In this document: in pieces, positions 34,879-43,181 of the stretch | Numbering within the stretch: the stretch's first letter is position 1 | Layout: the number at the start of each line of letters is the position of its first letter | Assembly (NCBI RefSeq): GCF_039973015.1 | Contig: NZ_JBDWLT010000010.1 | Span: forward strand, 310,001 to 374,000 | Reading direction: 5' to 3' | DNA length: 64,000 nucleotides | Source of the DNA: Parvibaculum sp039973015 | Lineage (GTDB): Bacteria; Pseudomonadota; Alphaproteobacteria; Parvibaculales; Parvibaculaceae | Notes under the pieces: model-generated | What the model was told of the DNA's origin: nothing | Seen by the model: the letters and a program-made list of their open reading frames with translations, nothing else | Database searches by the model: none | Position numbers and translations under genes: made by a program

Positions 34879-35889
34879 TCAGCGCGATTTGACGAGGCAG
34901 TCCTGACCGGCAGCCTTGAGGCTCGAACAGGCCGATTGCGCCGCCGCCTTGGTCTCGAAGCCCGCCGCGCGAATGCGGTAGAAGGTGCCCTTGTCGCCAA
35001 GATCCGCCTTCTCGATGTCGAGCGCATGACCGCCGAGCACCGAGGGGTGCTTCTTCTGCAGCGAGGCCCAGGCGGTTTGCGCCGCCCCTTCCTCGCGCAG
35101 CGCCATGATCTGCACCACGTAAGCGCCGCCGCTGGCAGCCGCAGGAGCCGTCGCCGCCGGTTCTTCCGCCTTCGACTGTGCTGGCGACTGTGCTGGCGGC
35201 TGTGCTGTCGACTGTGCTTCCGGCTGGGCGGCAGGCGGCGCAATCGATGTCGGTGCGCCGGCACTTTCCCCCGAGCTTTCTGTAGCGCTTTCTGCGGCAG
35301 CCTTCGTTTCGGCAGGTGTCGCTTCCGGTTCCGGCGCTGCGGGTTCGGCACTGGCGCGAAGCTCCGGCGTTTCCGTGGGCGCGTCCGGCGCCTCGCCGGG
35401 AACGGCCGCTTCGGGATTTGCATCTTCGCTCGCCACAGGCGTCTGTGCCGCCGGGGCTTCCGCCACCTGCTGTTGCGCAGGCGCTTCGTCGGGCATCGCC
35501 GTCACATCCGGCGAAACGGGCGCCACACCCGAGCCGCCATCGTTCAGCGACAGCGCGATCACGACGCCGCCCAGCAGCGCAAGGCCCACAAAGGCGCCTG
35601 CGATCAGCCTTGTGCGGCTGCCGCTGTCTTCTTCTTCCGGGGTGTAGATGATTTCCGGTTCCGGCGGCTGTGGCCGTTCGTCCTCGTCCGCTGCGTGCAT
35701 CTCTGGCCTCTCCGTGGCGGGGCTGCCATAGAGCCCCGGGGAAGGACCTTCATTTACACCGATTCCGCTCAAATTCGGCTGCCTTCCGGGCGCAATCGTA
35801 ACGCGCGAAACCGGATCGACCGAAGAAGGTCCAGCTTCACCCTTGCGCGCAAGCAGGTCGCTCGTCAATGAGGCAGGCTTCTTGGCCAT
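34879..35889 (-). CDS. SPOR-domain membrane protein
   Basis: A 336-residue protein with a cytoplasmic Pro/Glu-rich N-terminus, one membrane segment near residue 100 (LIAGAFVGLALLGGVVIALSL), a long Ala/Pro/Glu-rich periplasmic linker and a C-terminal SPOR domain (GGAYVVQIMALREEGAAQTA through SLKAAGQDCLVKSR). SPOR domains bind denuded septal peptidoglycan, so a role in cell division or envelope remodelling is likely. It overlaps the ParA-like gene by one base (TGATG) and is co-transcribed with it. Confidence 0.88.
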   Translation of the reverse strand: MAKKPASLTSDLLARKGEAGPSSVDPVSRVTIAPGRQPNLSGIGVNEGPSPGLYGSPATERPEMHAADEDERPQPPEPEIIYTPEEEDSGSRTRLIAGAFVGLALLGGVVIALSLNDGGSGVAPVSPDVTAMPDEAPAQQQVAEAPAAQTPVASEDANPEAAVPGEAPDAPTETPELRASAEPAAPEPEATPAETKAAAESATESSGESAGAPTSIAPPAAQPEAQSTAQPPAQSPAQSKAEEPAATAPAAASGGAYVVQIMALREEGAAQTAWASLQKKHPSVLGGHALDIEKADLGDKGTFYRIRAAGFETKAAAQSACSSLKAAGQDCLVKSR

Positions 35890-36596
35890 CAGGCGGCGCC
35901 CCTGAGAAGACCCTCGGCCTTGCCGCTGGAGGCGGCGCTGGCAACGAAGGAACCCGAGGTAAGCGGCGAGGTTTCGCGCCCCTTGAGCCGGTCGTTGAGG
36001 AAACTCCAGAGTTCGGCGATTTCCTCCGGCGATTTGGTCGATGAGCCGATTTCCATGACGGTTCGCCCGTCGATCATGCTCGCGGCGAAATCGATTCGCT
36101 GGTGGAGGATCGACGGCGCAACGGGGCCGTGGTGTGAGAGAGCGATAACGGCCTCCGTGGTGATGCGGGCGCGGGGTGCCGCGCCATTGACGGCGAAGAC
36201 CAGCGGCTTGCCGACTTCCTCGCAGAGCCGGACCGTGGCGCCTGCCGCGCGCAGGTCATGCGGGCTTGGCCGGGTCGGAATGACGATGAGGTCCGCCTGG
36301 CCGATGACATGGCCGATGGTGGACGTGATGGCGGGCGGCGTGTCGATGATGACGAGGTTGACGCCGCCATCCTTGAGCCGCGCCAGATCCGCCTCAAGCC
36401 CGTCTTCCGAGGCGCTCACAAAGAAGGGGCGCTCGGCTTCGCGCGCGTTCCACCACTGTGAGAGAGACCCCTGCGGGTCGGTGTCGATCAGGGCGACGGG
36501 CCCGGCGCCCTGCCTCTCGGCCTCGACGGCAATATGACCCGCAAGCGTGGTCTTGCCGGAGCCACCCTTCTGCGACGCGAACGCGATGACGTGCAT
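35889..36596 (-). CDS. ParA/MinD-family ATPase
   Basis: This 235-residue P-loop ATPase has the deviant Walker A FASQKGGSGKTTLAGHIA, switch motif LIDTDPQGSLSQWW and Walker B NLVIIDTPPA. ParA-type proteins position plasmids, chromosomes or protein clusters. No ParB partner is nearby, and the coupling to a SPOR-domain protein suggests a positioning role linked to the envelope or division. The C-terminal 30 residues are Ser/Ala-rich. Start ATG at 36596. The 271-bp region upstream holds the promoter and nothing else I could identify. Confidence 0.88.
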   Translation of the reverse strand: MHVIAFASQKGGSGKTTLAGHIAVEAERQGAGPVALIDTDPQGSLSQWWNAREAERPFFVSASEDGLEADLARLKDGGVNLVIIDTPPAITSTIGHVIGQADLIVIPTRPSPHDLRAAGATVRLCEEVGKPLVFAVNGAAPRARITTEAVIALSHHGPVAPSILHQRIDFAASMIDGRTVMEIGSSTKSPEEIAELWSFLNDRLKGRETSPLTSGSFVASAASSGKAEGLLRGAA

Positions 36597-36867
36597 GGCT
36601 TAATCCCGATAACCGGCCGCGCGCGATTCCTTCGCTTGCGGCATTCCAGAAAAGGACGCGCCGGCCACAATTCAGGTCACAATCCGGGGAAGAGCTTCCG
36701 CGCCCCCCGCGACCCGCCGGCATGTGCGTGATCGATATCGAAAAGGCCGAATCAGCCCCCGCTGCGAGAGTAATGTGTGACCCATTTTGGCTCAACATAT
36801 GCGCGCGAAAAATGCCGCCACTACCAGAAAATGTGTTGATGGAGACACATGGCGGGGGCGAGGCGCC

Positions 36868-38169
36868 TCAATTGCCTGCCATCTCTGCCGTGATTTTCAC
36901 CATTGCGCCTGTTAGCCGGGCAAGGTCTTGCGGCCCGATGACGAGCGGCGGGGTCGTATAGACGATATTGCCGAAGGGCCGGATCCAGACCCCTTCCTCC
37001 ACGAAGCGGCGCTTGATCGCGTTCATGTCGCCGATCGCGTCGAGTTCGATCACGCCGATGGCGCCCATCACGCGCACATCCTTCACGCCGGGCAGTTCCC
37101 GCGCCGGTTCGAGTTCGCGTTTGAGCTGCGCCGAGATCGCGGCCACCTGGTCGAGGCGCGGTTCGCGCTCGAAAAGGTCGAGCGATGCATTGGCCGCCGC
37201 GCAGGCGAGCGGATTGCCCGTATAGGTCGGCCCGTGCATCAGTGCCTTGCCTGCCTCTTCGCCGAGAAAGGCCTCGAAGACGCGCGCCGTGGCGATCGTC
37301 GCGGCGAGCGCCATCGTGCCGCCCGTCAGCGCCTTCGAGAGCGTCACGATATCGGGCACGATCCCCGCCTGCTCGCAGGCAAACATGGAGCCGGTGCGCC
37401 CGAAGCCGGTGAAGATCTCGTCGAGGATCAGCAGCACGCCATGCTTGTCGCAAAGCGCGCGCAGGGTTTTCAGCGTCTCCGGTGTGTGAAAGCGCATGCC
37501 CCCCGCGCCCTGCACCAGCGGCTCGGTCACGACGGCGGCCACTTCATGGGCGTGCTCGCCGAGAAAGGCGTCGAGTGCTGCGGTCTTTTGCGCATCGCTT
37601 GGCAGTTCGCAGATGAATTGTTCGGCAATCGCGCCCTTGAAGAGCGTGTGCATGCCTTCGTCCGGGTCGCAGACCGACATGGTCGCGAGCGTGTCGCCGT
37701 GATAGCCGCCCTTGAAACTGACGAAGCGCGTACGGCCTCTTTTCCCGTTATTGATGCCGTATTGCACGGCGATCTTCATCGCGATCTCGACCGAGACCGA
37801 GCCCGACTCCGAAAAGAACACATGGCCGAGATCGCCCGGCAGCTTTTCCGACAGCCTTGTCGCGAGGCGGCAGGCCGGCTCATGCGCCAGCCCGCCCAGC
37901 ATCACATGCGGCATCTTTTCAAGCTGGGCCGTCACCGCCGCGCGAATATGCGGATGGTTGTAGCCATGCGCCGCCGTCCACCACGACGAAATCCCGTCAA
38001 TGAGTTCGCGCCCGTCCGCCAGCGTCAGCCGCACACCGTCCGTCTTCGCGATGGGCAGCGCCATCGGCGTTGTCTGCATCTGCGTATAGGGCAGCCAGAG
38101 ATGCGGCGCACCTTTGGTCAGCCATTCCGGCGGGTCGTTGATGAGCGGATTGGCGGGCGGAATGGACAT
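36868..38169 (-). CDS. bioA: Adenosylmethionine-8-amino-7-oxononanoate aminotransferase
   Basis: BioA converts 7-keto-8-aminopelargonate to 7,8-diaminopelargonate using SAM as amino donor in biotin synthesis. The 433-residue protein has the class III aminotransferase fold: GISSWWTAAHGYNHPHI (BioA-specific region), SESGSVSVEIAMKIAVQY, the PLP-contacting LLILDEIFTGFGRTG, and the PLP lysine in VTLSKALTGG. GPTYTGNPLACAAANASLDL follows. It is not clustered with bioB, bioF or bioD, which lie 1-8 kb away in separate units. Start ATG at 38169. Confidence 0.95.
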   Translation of the reverse strand: MSIPPANPLINDPPEWLTKGAPHLWLPYTQMQTTPMALPIAKTDGVRLTLADGRELIDGISSWWTAAHGYNHPHIRAAVTAQLEKMPHVMLGGLAHEPACRLATRLSEKLPGDLGHVFFSESGSVSVEIAMKIAVQYGINNGKRGRTRFVSFKGGYHGDTLATMSVCDPDEGMHTLFKGAIAEQFICELPSDAQKTAALDAFLGEHAHEVAAVVTEPLVQGAGGMRFHTPETLKTLRALCDKHGVLLILDEIFTGFGRTGSMFACEQAGIVPDIVTLSKALTGGTMALAATIATARVFEAFLGEEAGKALMHGPTYTGNPLACAAANASLDLFEREPRLDQVAAISAQLKRELEPARELPGVKDVRVMGAIGVIELDAIGDMNAIKRRFVEEGVWIRPFGNIVYTTPPLVIGPQDLARLTGAMVKITAEMAGN

Positions 38170-38457
38170 GGGGTGTTCCCCTTCTTGCGCTTGTTGGCTT
38201 GTGCTGGCCGGGCTTCTTGATGTCTTCTGGTTGTCGCGGATTGTCCTGTTTCACGAGCCCGTGGCAAGGGCCAAAAGCGGCAATTGCACGCGAATATCCC
38301 TTGGCATAGGATGCCGCCCGGTGCCGCGAAGGGCGCCGCCGTCCGAGAAAGAGGAACTCACCTTCGCTGACGTGCTGAGACGACGCCTCGCGTTCGCATC
38401 ACCTTCATTGTTTGCCGTCGCTTCGGACCGACGACAGTCAAACAACAGGAGGAATCC

Positions 38458-39054
38458 GTGCGAACGGACCCATTTTCTCAGAAACCCATCGACGCCCTTG
38501 CCGAATACAAGGTCCGCGCGAGCAAGCTCCTCAAGGACTTCGCGAGCGCCGACAAGCGCCGCGCCTTTCATGCTGCGCATCGCCTTGCCTCGCTCTGGCC
38601 GGAGGTGGATGCGAATACATTGCTCGCCGATCCCTCGCGCATCCAGCGCAAGCATGCGCTTGCCGTCATCGCGCGCGAGATGGGCTTCCGCGACTGGCAG
38701 CATCTGACTGAAGAGGCGCATGTCGAAATGCCCGCCTTCGACACGACGCGGCTCTTCCCGCCGAGTACCAGCTTCTACCTGAATGCCTGGTTCGCGACCT
38801 ACGAGGAAGCGCGCGACGCGCTCGGTACGCGCAAGGACCGTTTCCTCTTTCCCTATCGTCATCAGTTCGTCGTCTGCGAGGGCGGTCTGCTGGCAAGCCT
38901 CGGCGTCGATGTGAAGGACGAGGACTGGGAAGCGATTGGCCGCGACTGGGCAAAGCCCCGGGATGCCAGGGCGCATTACCGCCTGAACCAGAAACTGGCG
39001 CGCATCGTGCCGCCCTTGCCCGAGCGCCCTGCGCCGAAGAGGAAGCCGTCATGA
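38458..39054 (+). CDS. Conserved hypothetical protein
   Basis: A 198-residue, soluble, basic and largely helical protein. GTG at 38458 has a perfect AGGAGG ribosome site (AGGAGGAATCC). The N-terminal half has RASKLLKDFASADKRRAFHA followed by RKHALAVIAREMGFRDWQHL; the second half is FPYRHQFVVCEGGLLASLGV. I do not recognise a family. Its stop overlaps the next start by four bases (39051-39054), so it is translationally coupled to the GIY-YIG-like gene, and the two should be considered together. Confidence 0.75.
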   Translation: MRTDPFSQKPIDALAEYKVRASKLLKDFASADKRRAFHAAHRLASLWPEVDANTLLADPSRIQRKHALAVIAREMGFRDWQHLTEEAHVEMPAFDTTRLFPPSTSFYLNAWFATYEEARDALGTRKDRFLFPYRHQFVVCEGGLLASLGVDVKDEDWEAIGRDWAKPRDARAHYRLNQKLARIVPPLPERPAPKRKPS

Positions 39055-39395
39055 ACAGGGAACGCAGAAAACAGCTCGTCAGCGATTACAGGGAACGCAA
39101 GGTGGCGCGCGGCATTTTTGCCGTGCGCTGCCATGCGAGCGGGGAAGTCTGGCTCGGTATCGGGCGCAGCCTCGACAATATGCAGAACGGCATCTGGTTC
39201 ACGCTGCGTCTCGGCACGCATCCCGTAAAGACATTGCAGGCGGCGTGGAATACGCATGGCGAAGAGAGCTTCGTCTATGAAGTCGTGGAAGAGGTCGATG
39301 CAAAGGACATGACGCCTTACATGCTGCAATCGCTCCTCAAGGAACGCTTGCAGCACTGGCAATCGGAATGGAACGCCGAAGCGATCCGAATCTGA
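39051..39395 (+). CDS. GIY-YIG-like nuclease family protein
   Basis: A 114-residue protein with a degenerate GIY-YIG fold: RGIFAVRCHASGEVWLGIGR corresponds to the two beta strands (GIY becoming GIF, YIG becoming LGIG), and the later WNTHGEESFVYEVVEEV matches the helical, catalytic-Glu region. Similar short proteins are widespread in Proteobacteria; a nuclease activity is uncertain. Coupled to the preceding gene. Confidence 0.8.
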   Translation: MNRERRKQLVSDYRERKVARGIFAVRCHASGEVWLGIGRSLDNMQNGIWFTLRLGTHPVKTLQAAWNTHGEESFVYEVVEEVDAKDMTPYMLQSLLKERLQHWQSEWNAEAIRI

Positions 39396-39401
39396 GCTGG
39401 A

Positions 39402-40439
39402 TTACTTCTCTGAAGGACAGCTATGCGCGGGCATGGGCTCTATGCCGAGCTTCGCGAAAAGCTTCTGGTCCTTGTCTTCTTCCGGGTTCTTCGCGGTCAG
39501 CAGCTTCTCGCCGACGAAGATCGAGTTCGCGCCCGCAAGAAAGCAGAGCGCCTGCGTTTCTTCCGACATGATCTCGCGGCCCGCCGCGAGGCGCACCACC
39601 GATTGCGGCATGGCGATGCGCGCCACCGCGATCATGCGCACGAAGTCGATGGGGTCCACCTTCTCGCTGCGGCCGAGCGGTGTGCCTTCCATCGGCATCA
39701 GCATGTTGATCGGCACGCTTTGCGGATGCTCATCGAGATTGGCGAGCGTCATCAGCATGCCGATGCGGTCATCCGCGCTTTCGCCCATGCCGACAATGCC
39801 GCCAGAGCATACATTCATGCCCGCATTGCGCACACGCTCCAGCGTGTCGAGCCGGTCCTGATAGGTCCGTGTACTGATGACATTCGGATAATATTCTTCC
39901 GACGTATCCACATTGTGGTTGTAATAGTCGAGACCCGTCTGCGCGAGGCGGTGAACCTGCTGGCCGGACAGCATGCCGAGCGTCATGCAGGTTTCCATGC
40001 CCATTTCCTTCACGCCCTCGATCATGGCGCAGATCATGTCCATGTCGCGGTCCTTCGGCTCGCGCCAGGCCGCACCCATGCAATAGCGCGTCGCGCCCGC
40101 TTCCTTCGCCTTGCGCGCTTCCGCCAGCACCTTCTCGACTTCCATCAGCTTGGAGGCCTTGAGGCCGGTCTCGAATTTGGAGCTCTGGGCGCAATAGCCG
40201 CAATCTTCCGGGCAGCCGCCGGTCTTGATCGAGAGCAGCGTCGACATCTGCACTTCATGCGCCTTGAACCAGCGCCGATGGACAAGCTGCGCCTCGAACA
40301 GGAGATCGTTGAAAGGCAGGTCGAAAAGCGCCTGCAATTCCTCGCGGCTCCAGTCGTGGCGGATCTCGTCCGGGTTGGTGCGCCGCGCGATTCCCGGCTG
40401 CGTTTTGGCGGACTCTTCGATACGGGTCTGGATGCTCAT
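39402..40439 (-). CDS. bioB: Biotin synthase
   Basis: BioB is the radical-SAM enzyme that inserts sulfur into dethiobiotin. The 345-residue protein carries the radical-SAM cluster motif TGGCPEDCGYCAQSSKFETG (CxxxCxxC) and the segments YCMGAAWREPKDRD, YYNHNVDTSEEYYPNV and CSGGIVGMGESADDR that hold the auxiliary cluster and substrate sites. The ATG at 40439 is preferred over an upstream open frame starting at 40517, which adds a cysteine-rich segment not typical of BioB. It is convergent with the GIY-YIG-like gene and leaves six bases between stops. Confidence 0.96.
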   Translation of the reverse strand: MSIQTRIEESAKTQPGIARRTNPDEIRHDWSREELQALFDLPFNDLLFEAQLVHRRWFKAHEVQMSTLLSIKTGGCPEDCGYCAQSSKFETGLKASKLMEVEKVLAEARKAKEAGATRYCMGAAWREPKDRDMDMICAMIEGVKEMGMETCMTLGMLSGQQVHRLAQTGLDYYNHNVDTSEEYYPNVISTRTYQDRLDTLERVRNAGMNVCSGGIVGMGESADDRIGMLMTLANLDEHPQSVPINMLMPMEGTPLGRSEKVDPIDFVRMIAVARIAMPQSVVRLAAGREIMSEETQALCFLAGANSIFVGEKLLTAKNPEEDKDQKLFAKLGIEPMPAHSCPSEK

Positions 40440-40776
40440 GGGCCGCGGTTCTCTTGCGATAACGACGAAAAGGCTACAATTCCGGCAGCATAAGCGGCCT
40501 GAGCCCCAATGCAACAATTCGCGTGCTGGTTATCGCACTTGCCGAAAACGACAAGGGCAAATGCCCGCCGCTTGAGGGTTAAGCAAAAAAGAGTGTTCCC
40601 CTTAAACTACTTGAGGGATGAGCACAGGCAGGTCTAAAGAAATGAGCTTTGTCAGCGAGAGCTGGACAAGATTTTGGCGACACTCAGAGAGCCGAATGCC
40701 GCCAAAGTTAATGACAGGTCGATGCCGCCAGCGAGAGCTTTCTCAGGCGCTGGAGCCGCGCCGCCGTATCAGCCGG
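40440..40776. other. Gene-poor region upstream of bioB (337 bp)
   Basis: This stretch has a lower GC content than its surroundings and marks the left edge of the accessory patch. It holds the bioB promoter and a degenerate open frame on the plus strand that mostly overlaps the DUF3892 gene antisense; I see no supported gene. Confidence 0.5.
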
Positions 40777-41061
40777 TCATGGGCATTCCGGGAGACTCAG
40801 AAGGTTATTCTCGTCCCGTCCATCTGCCTCGGTCTTGAGGTAACGGTTCCCGTAAGGGCTAACCGCTGTGACAACCTTGACTTCGAACGCTCCCTCACCG
40901 ACGAAAAAATCCCAACCGGCGTCGATATGTTGAATCGCCTCCGGTTGAGTCAGCGTCCATTGCTGGCCATCGGGATTCAGGCCCCCGACGTTCTTGATCC
41001 GGTCATAGGGATCGTCCCGGTCAATTTTGTTGATGCAACGAATAGTCTGTCTGTTAGCCAT
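40777..41061 (-). CDS. DUF3892 family protein
   Basis: This 94-residue protein begins MANRQTIRCINKIDRDDPYD and ends DENNLLSLPECP, both characteristic of DUF3892. The start at 41061 has a perfect GGAGGT site; a few extra upstream codons are open but unneeded. Function is unknown; the family occurs often in accessory regions of bacterial chromosomes. Confidence 0.83.
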   Translation of the reverse strand: MANRQTIRCINKIDRDDPYDRIKNVGGLNPDGQQWTLTQPEAIQHIDAGWDFFVGEGAFEVKVVTAVSPYGNRYLKTEADGRDENNLLSLPECP

Positions 41062-41183
41062 TTTGACCTCCATCTGTGGAAGTGGAGTGCCGTTGACACC
41101 ACAGGCAAATCACCCTCTTTATAAGAGTGTCCGGGAGGACTGTGGGTCCCGCGCGACGCTCCAAAGTTTTGCGGGATGCCATG

Positions 41184-41210
41184 AGGCCGGGGTGTGGAGC
41201 CCCGGCCTTT
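41184..41210 (+). terminator. GC hairpin with short T-run
   Basis: AGGCCGGGG (41184-41192) pairs with CCCCGGCCT (41200-41208), then TTTCTC. No plus-strand gene ends just upstream, so it may be a relic or act on an unannotated transcript. Confidence 0.5.
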
Positions 41211-41321
41211 CTCACGGCATTCAATTCCCATAATGGGATGATTCTGTCGCGCCGTCTAGATGTAGTGCCTTTTAGCTATCTCTACACGATGGAATGTAAC
41301 GCTTCGACCTAGGGGGTGGGT

Positions 41322-41756
41322 GTGGCCGAACCAGATGGCGTGACCATTTATTGTCCCCAGGATGCCTGCGCCCCATATATAGGATTTACCGTAGAGGTTC
41401 CGCCGGAGCACATGGCGGAGGCGCTACGACATCCGGACGCCGTTCAGGCGGCACTGGAATTAGGTCGCCTGGATATGGTTTCGATCCTTCTTGCGATGAT
41501 CGGTGTCGTTGCAATCTTTGGCGGGATATTTGCCTTCGGTTATCTGAGAGGCTTGGCGTCTGCGATTGCCAAGAAAGAGGCTGAAGAAATCGCTGAACGT
41601 CGTCTGACCGAGCTGCTTAAAAATATTGAAGAGCAAATCGACGGCATTAAGAGATTCGGCAATGAGACAAAACAACCTGCGGCTACGCCTCCGGTGGAGG
41701 GAGCCGATGAGGCCGTTGCAGGGACTGAGTTTGACCGCGATGGAGGCAGGGCATGA
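41322..41756 (+). CDS. Single-pass membrane protein with coiled-coil tail
   Basis: The GTG at 41322, five bases after AGGGGG, gives 144 residues; an in-frame GTG at 41316 is also possible. One membrane segment (ILLAMIGVVAIFGGIFAFGYL) is followed by a charged helix rich in Glu and Lys (AKKEAEEIAERRLTELLKNI). I do not recognise the family. Codon and base use are lower in GC than in flanking genes. It overlaps the ImmA/IrrE-like gene by four bases, so the two form a coupled pair. Confidence 0.72.
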   Translation: MAEPDGVTIYCPQDACAPYIGFTVEVPPEHMAEALRHPDAVQAALELGRLDMVSILLAMIGVVAIFGGIFAFGYLRGLASAIAKKEAEEIAERRLTELLKNIEEQIDGIKRFGNETKQPAATPPVEGADEAVAGTEFDRDGGRA

Positions 41757-42232
41757 GAGTCGAAGAAGCACTAACTACGATCCGACGACACCAGATGACC
41801 GCGCCCATTCAGGTAATTCCCATCGCTAATGCATTGGGTCTCAAGGTCTACTATGTGGATTGGCAGGATAATATGTCCGGCCGCATTGAGCGCAATGAAA
41901 GGCTCGGTGGCGACAGCGGCTACGCGATTTTTGTAAACAAAAATCATCCCCCAAACCGTCGTAGATTCACTATTGCGCACGAAATTGCCCATTTCGTTCT
42001 GCACAGAGATCAGATTGGAGATGGCGTATATGACGACGCCATGTATCGCAGCGGCCTGCCTCAGCGGACGGAGTTTGAGGCTAATAGGTTGGCAGCGGAC
42101 ATTCTTATGCCTTGGCACCTGATTAATGAAGCAACAGAGGACGGCCTAAGTACCGTTGAGGGGCTGGCTAAGAAATTCGAAGTTTCAAATAGCTCAATGT
42201 CTATTCGGCTAGGTGTTCCTTACGAGCAGTAG
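41753..42232 (+). CDS. ImmA/IrrE-family metallopeptidase
   Basis: This 159-residue protein has the zinc site HEIAH (His76, Glu77, His80) in RFTIAHEIAHFVLHRDQIGD and the downstream Glu109 in FEANRLAADILMP, both typical of ImmA/IrrE. Members cleave repressor or sensor proteins, as ImmA cleaves ImmR in ICEBs1 and IrrE acts in Deinococcus. No helix-turn-helix repressor gene is visible next to it; the partner is instead a membrane protein, which is less common. A mobile or defence-related origin is plausible. Confidence 0.87.
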   Translation: MRVEEALTTIRRHQMTAPIQVIPIANALGLKVYYVDWQDNMSGRIERNERLGGDSGYAIFVNKNHPPNRRRFTIAHEIAHFVLHRDQIGDGVYDDAMYRSGLPQRTEFEANRLAADILMPWHLINEATEDGLSTVEGLAKKFEVSNSSMSIRLGVPYEQ

Positions 42233-42401
42233 CGTCATAGACAAACTCGACCTTCTTCTCTCCAAGATGATCAAGGACGAGGAAAAGCTTGCATTTAAGG
42301 ACCACCTAGAAGACTTCGATGTTGTTGGTGCGAACGCCCTTACGTACCTCACGAGGAGCGCTGTGCAAAACGAGGGCAATCGGCTTGCCCGATTGCCTTA
42401 G
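42213..42401 (+). CDS. Small hypothetical protein
   Basis: A 62-codon frame starting with GTG inside the end of the ImmA/IrrE-like gene, or with ATG at 42267 (MIKDEE). It is acidic, with no recognised motif, and ends overlapping the convergent hydroxylase stop. It may be a third member of the accessory operon, but short length makes this uncertain. Confidence 0.4.
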   Translation: MFLTSSSVIDKLDLLLSKMIKDEEKLAFKDHLEDFDVVGANALTYLTRSAVQNEGNRLARLP

Positions 42402-43054
42402 TCTCCCCAGCGCCTGAGCAGCGACCCCTGGATCTTGAGCAGCCGGTCGGTGAGCGCCCGGTCTCCCGCTGCCTCCGCCTGACGCAGCGCCAGCGCGACA
42501 TCGAAGAGGGTCTCGCGCTCTTCCGCTCCCCTGACAAGGCTTCGGACCCAGCCCACGGCGGCTCGCCGCTCGCCGCTCGTCACCTCCGCCACCCGGTGCA
42601 GCGTGGTCGAGGGGTAAAGCACCAGCGAGCCCGCGTTGAGCTTCACGAAGCGTTCCCCTGCCGGTTCCTCGATGATGAGCTCGCCGCCTTCATAAGTGTC
42701 CGGTTCCGCCAGAAACAGCGTGAAGGAGAGGTCCACGCGCTTGCCGTCCATGAAGGCGTCGTCCGAATGGAGCCCGTATTCCATGCCCTTCGTGTAGCGC
42801 GACAGGAGAATGCGGATGAATTCGCGGGGCCGGGCGGCGGCGCGGAAGACATCGTTTTTCATCAGCCGCTTCTCGACCAGCGCCGTGAAATCAGCCGCGA
42901 GCCCGGCGGGTTTTGCCTGTTCGTTCCGCTTCACGGCCTTCGCGATCCGGCCAGCCGTGCGCGCGCCGTCCTCGAACCCGTCCGTCTGCCTGAAGACGGT
43001 GTCGGCGAGGCGCAGCTCCGGGCCTGTCAGGACATCGGCGATCTGGATAAACAA
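42398..43054 (-). CDS. Fe(II)/2-oxoglutarate-dependent PKHD-type hydroxylase
   Basis: This protein of the PiuC/YbiX family has the double-stranded beta-helix iron site: His in YGLHSDDAFMDGKRVDLS with its Asp, and the second His in LHRVAEVTSGERRAAVGWV. Members are linked to iron uptake (siderophore receptors). The upstream in-frame coding potential reaches 43291, but that part overlaps the divergent gene and lacks family similarity. TTG at 43054 gives the family-like start LFIQIADVLTGPEL and 218 residues, close to E. coli YbiX. Start is the uncertain point. The C-terminal end overlaps the small gene on the other strand. Confidence 0.82.
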   Translation of the reverse strand: MFIQIADVLTGPELRLADTVFRQTDGFEDGARTAGRIAKAVKRNEQAKPAGLAADFTALVEKRLMKNDVFRAAARPREFIRILLSRYTKGMEYGLHSDDAFMDGKRVDLSFTLFLAEPDTYEGGELIIEEPAGERFVKLNAGSLVLYPSTTLHRVAEVTSGERRAAVGWVRSLVRGAEERETLFDVALALRQAEAAGDRALTDRLLKIQGSLLRRWGD

Positions 43055-43181
43055 GGTGACAATTCCATGATAATGCAAAGCGTTTGCAAAATAGTCCGCC
43101 TCGCGGTAAAGGTCGAGGCCAGTATTTGCCGCAGTATCGCGGCCAGCAGCCGTCGCCGCCACCGAACTCTTGGGAGCCCTT

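Noticed and set aside
40618..41124. A plus-strand frame of 168 codons in the accessory patch
   Set aside because: It is antisense to the DUF3892 gene over most of its length and has no recognised motif or good ribosome site.
41076..41180. A tRNA or attachment site at the edge of the accessory patch
   Set aside because: No cloverleaf or repeated flank could be drawn.
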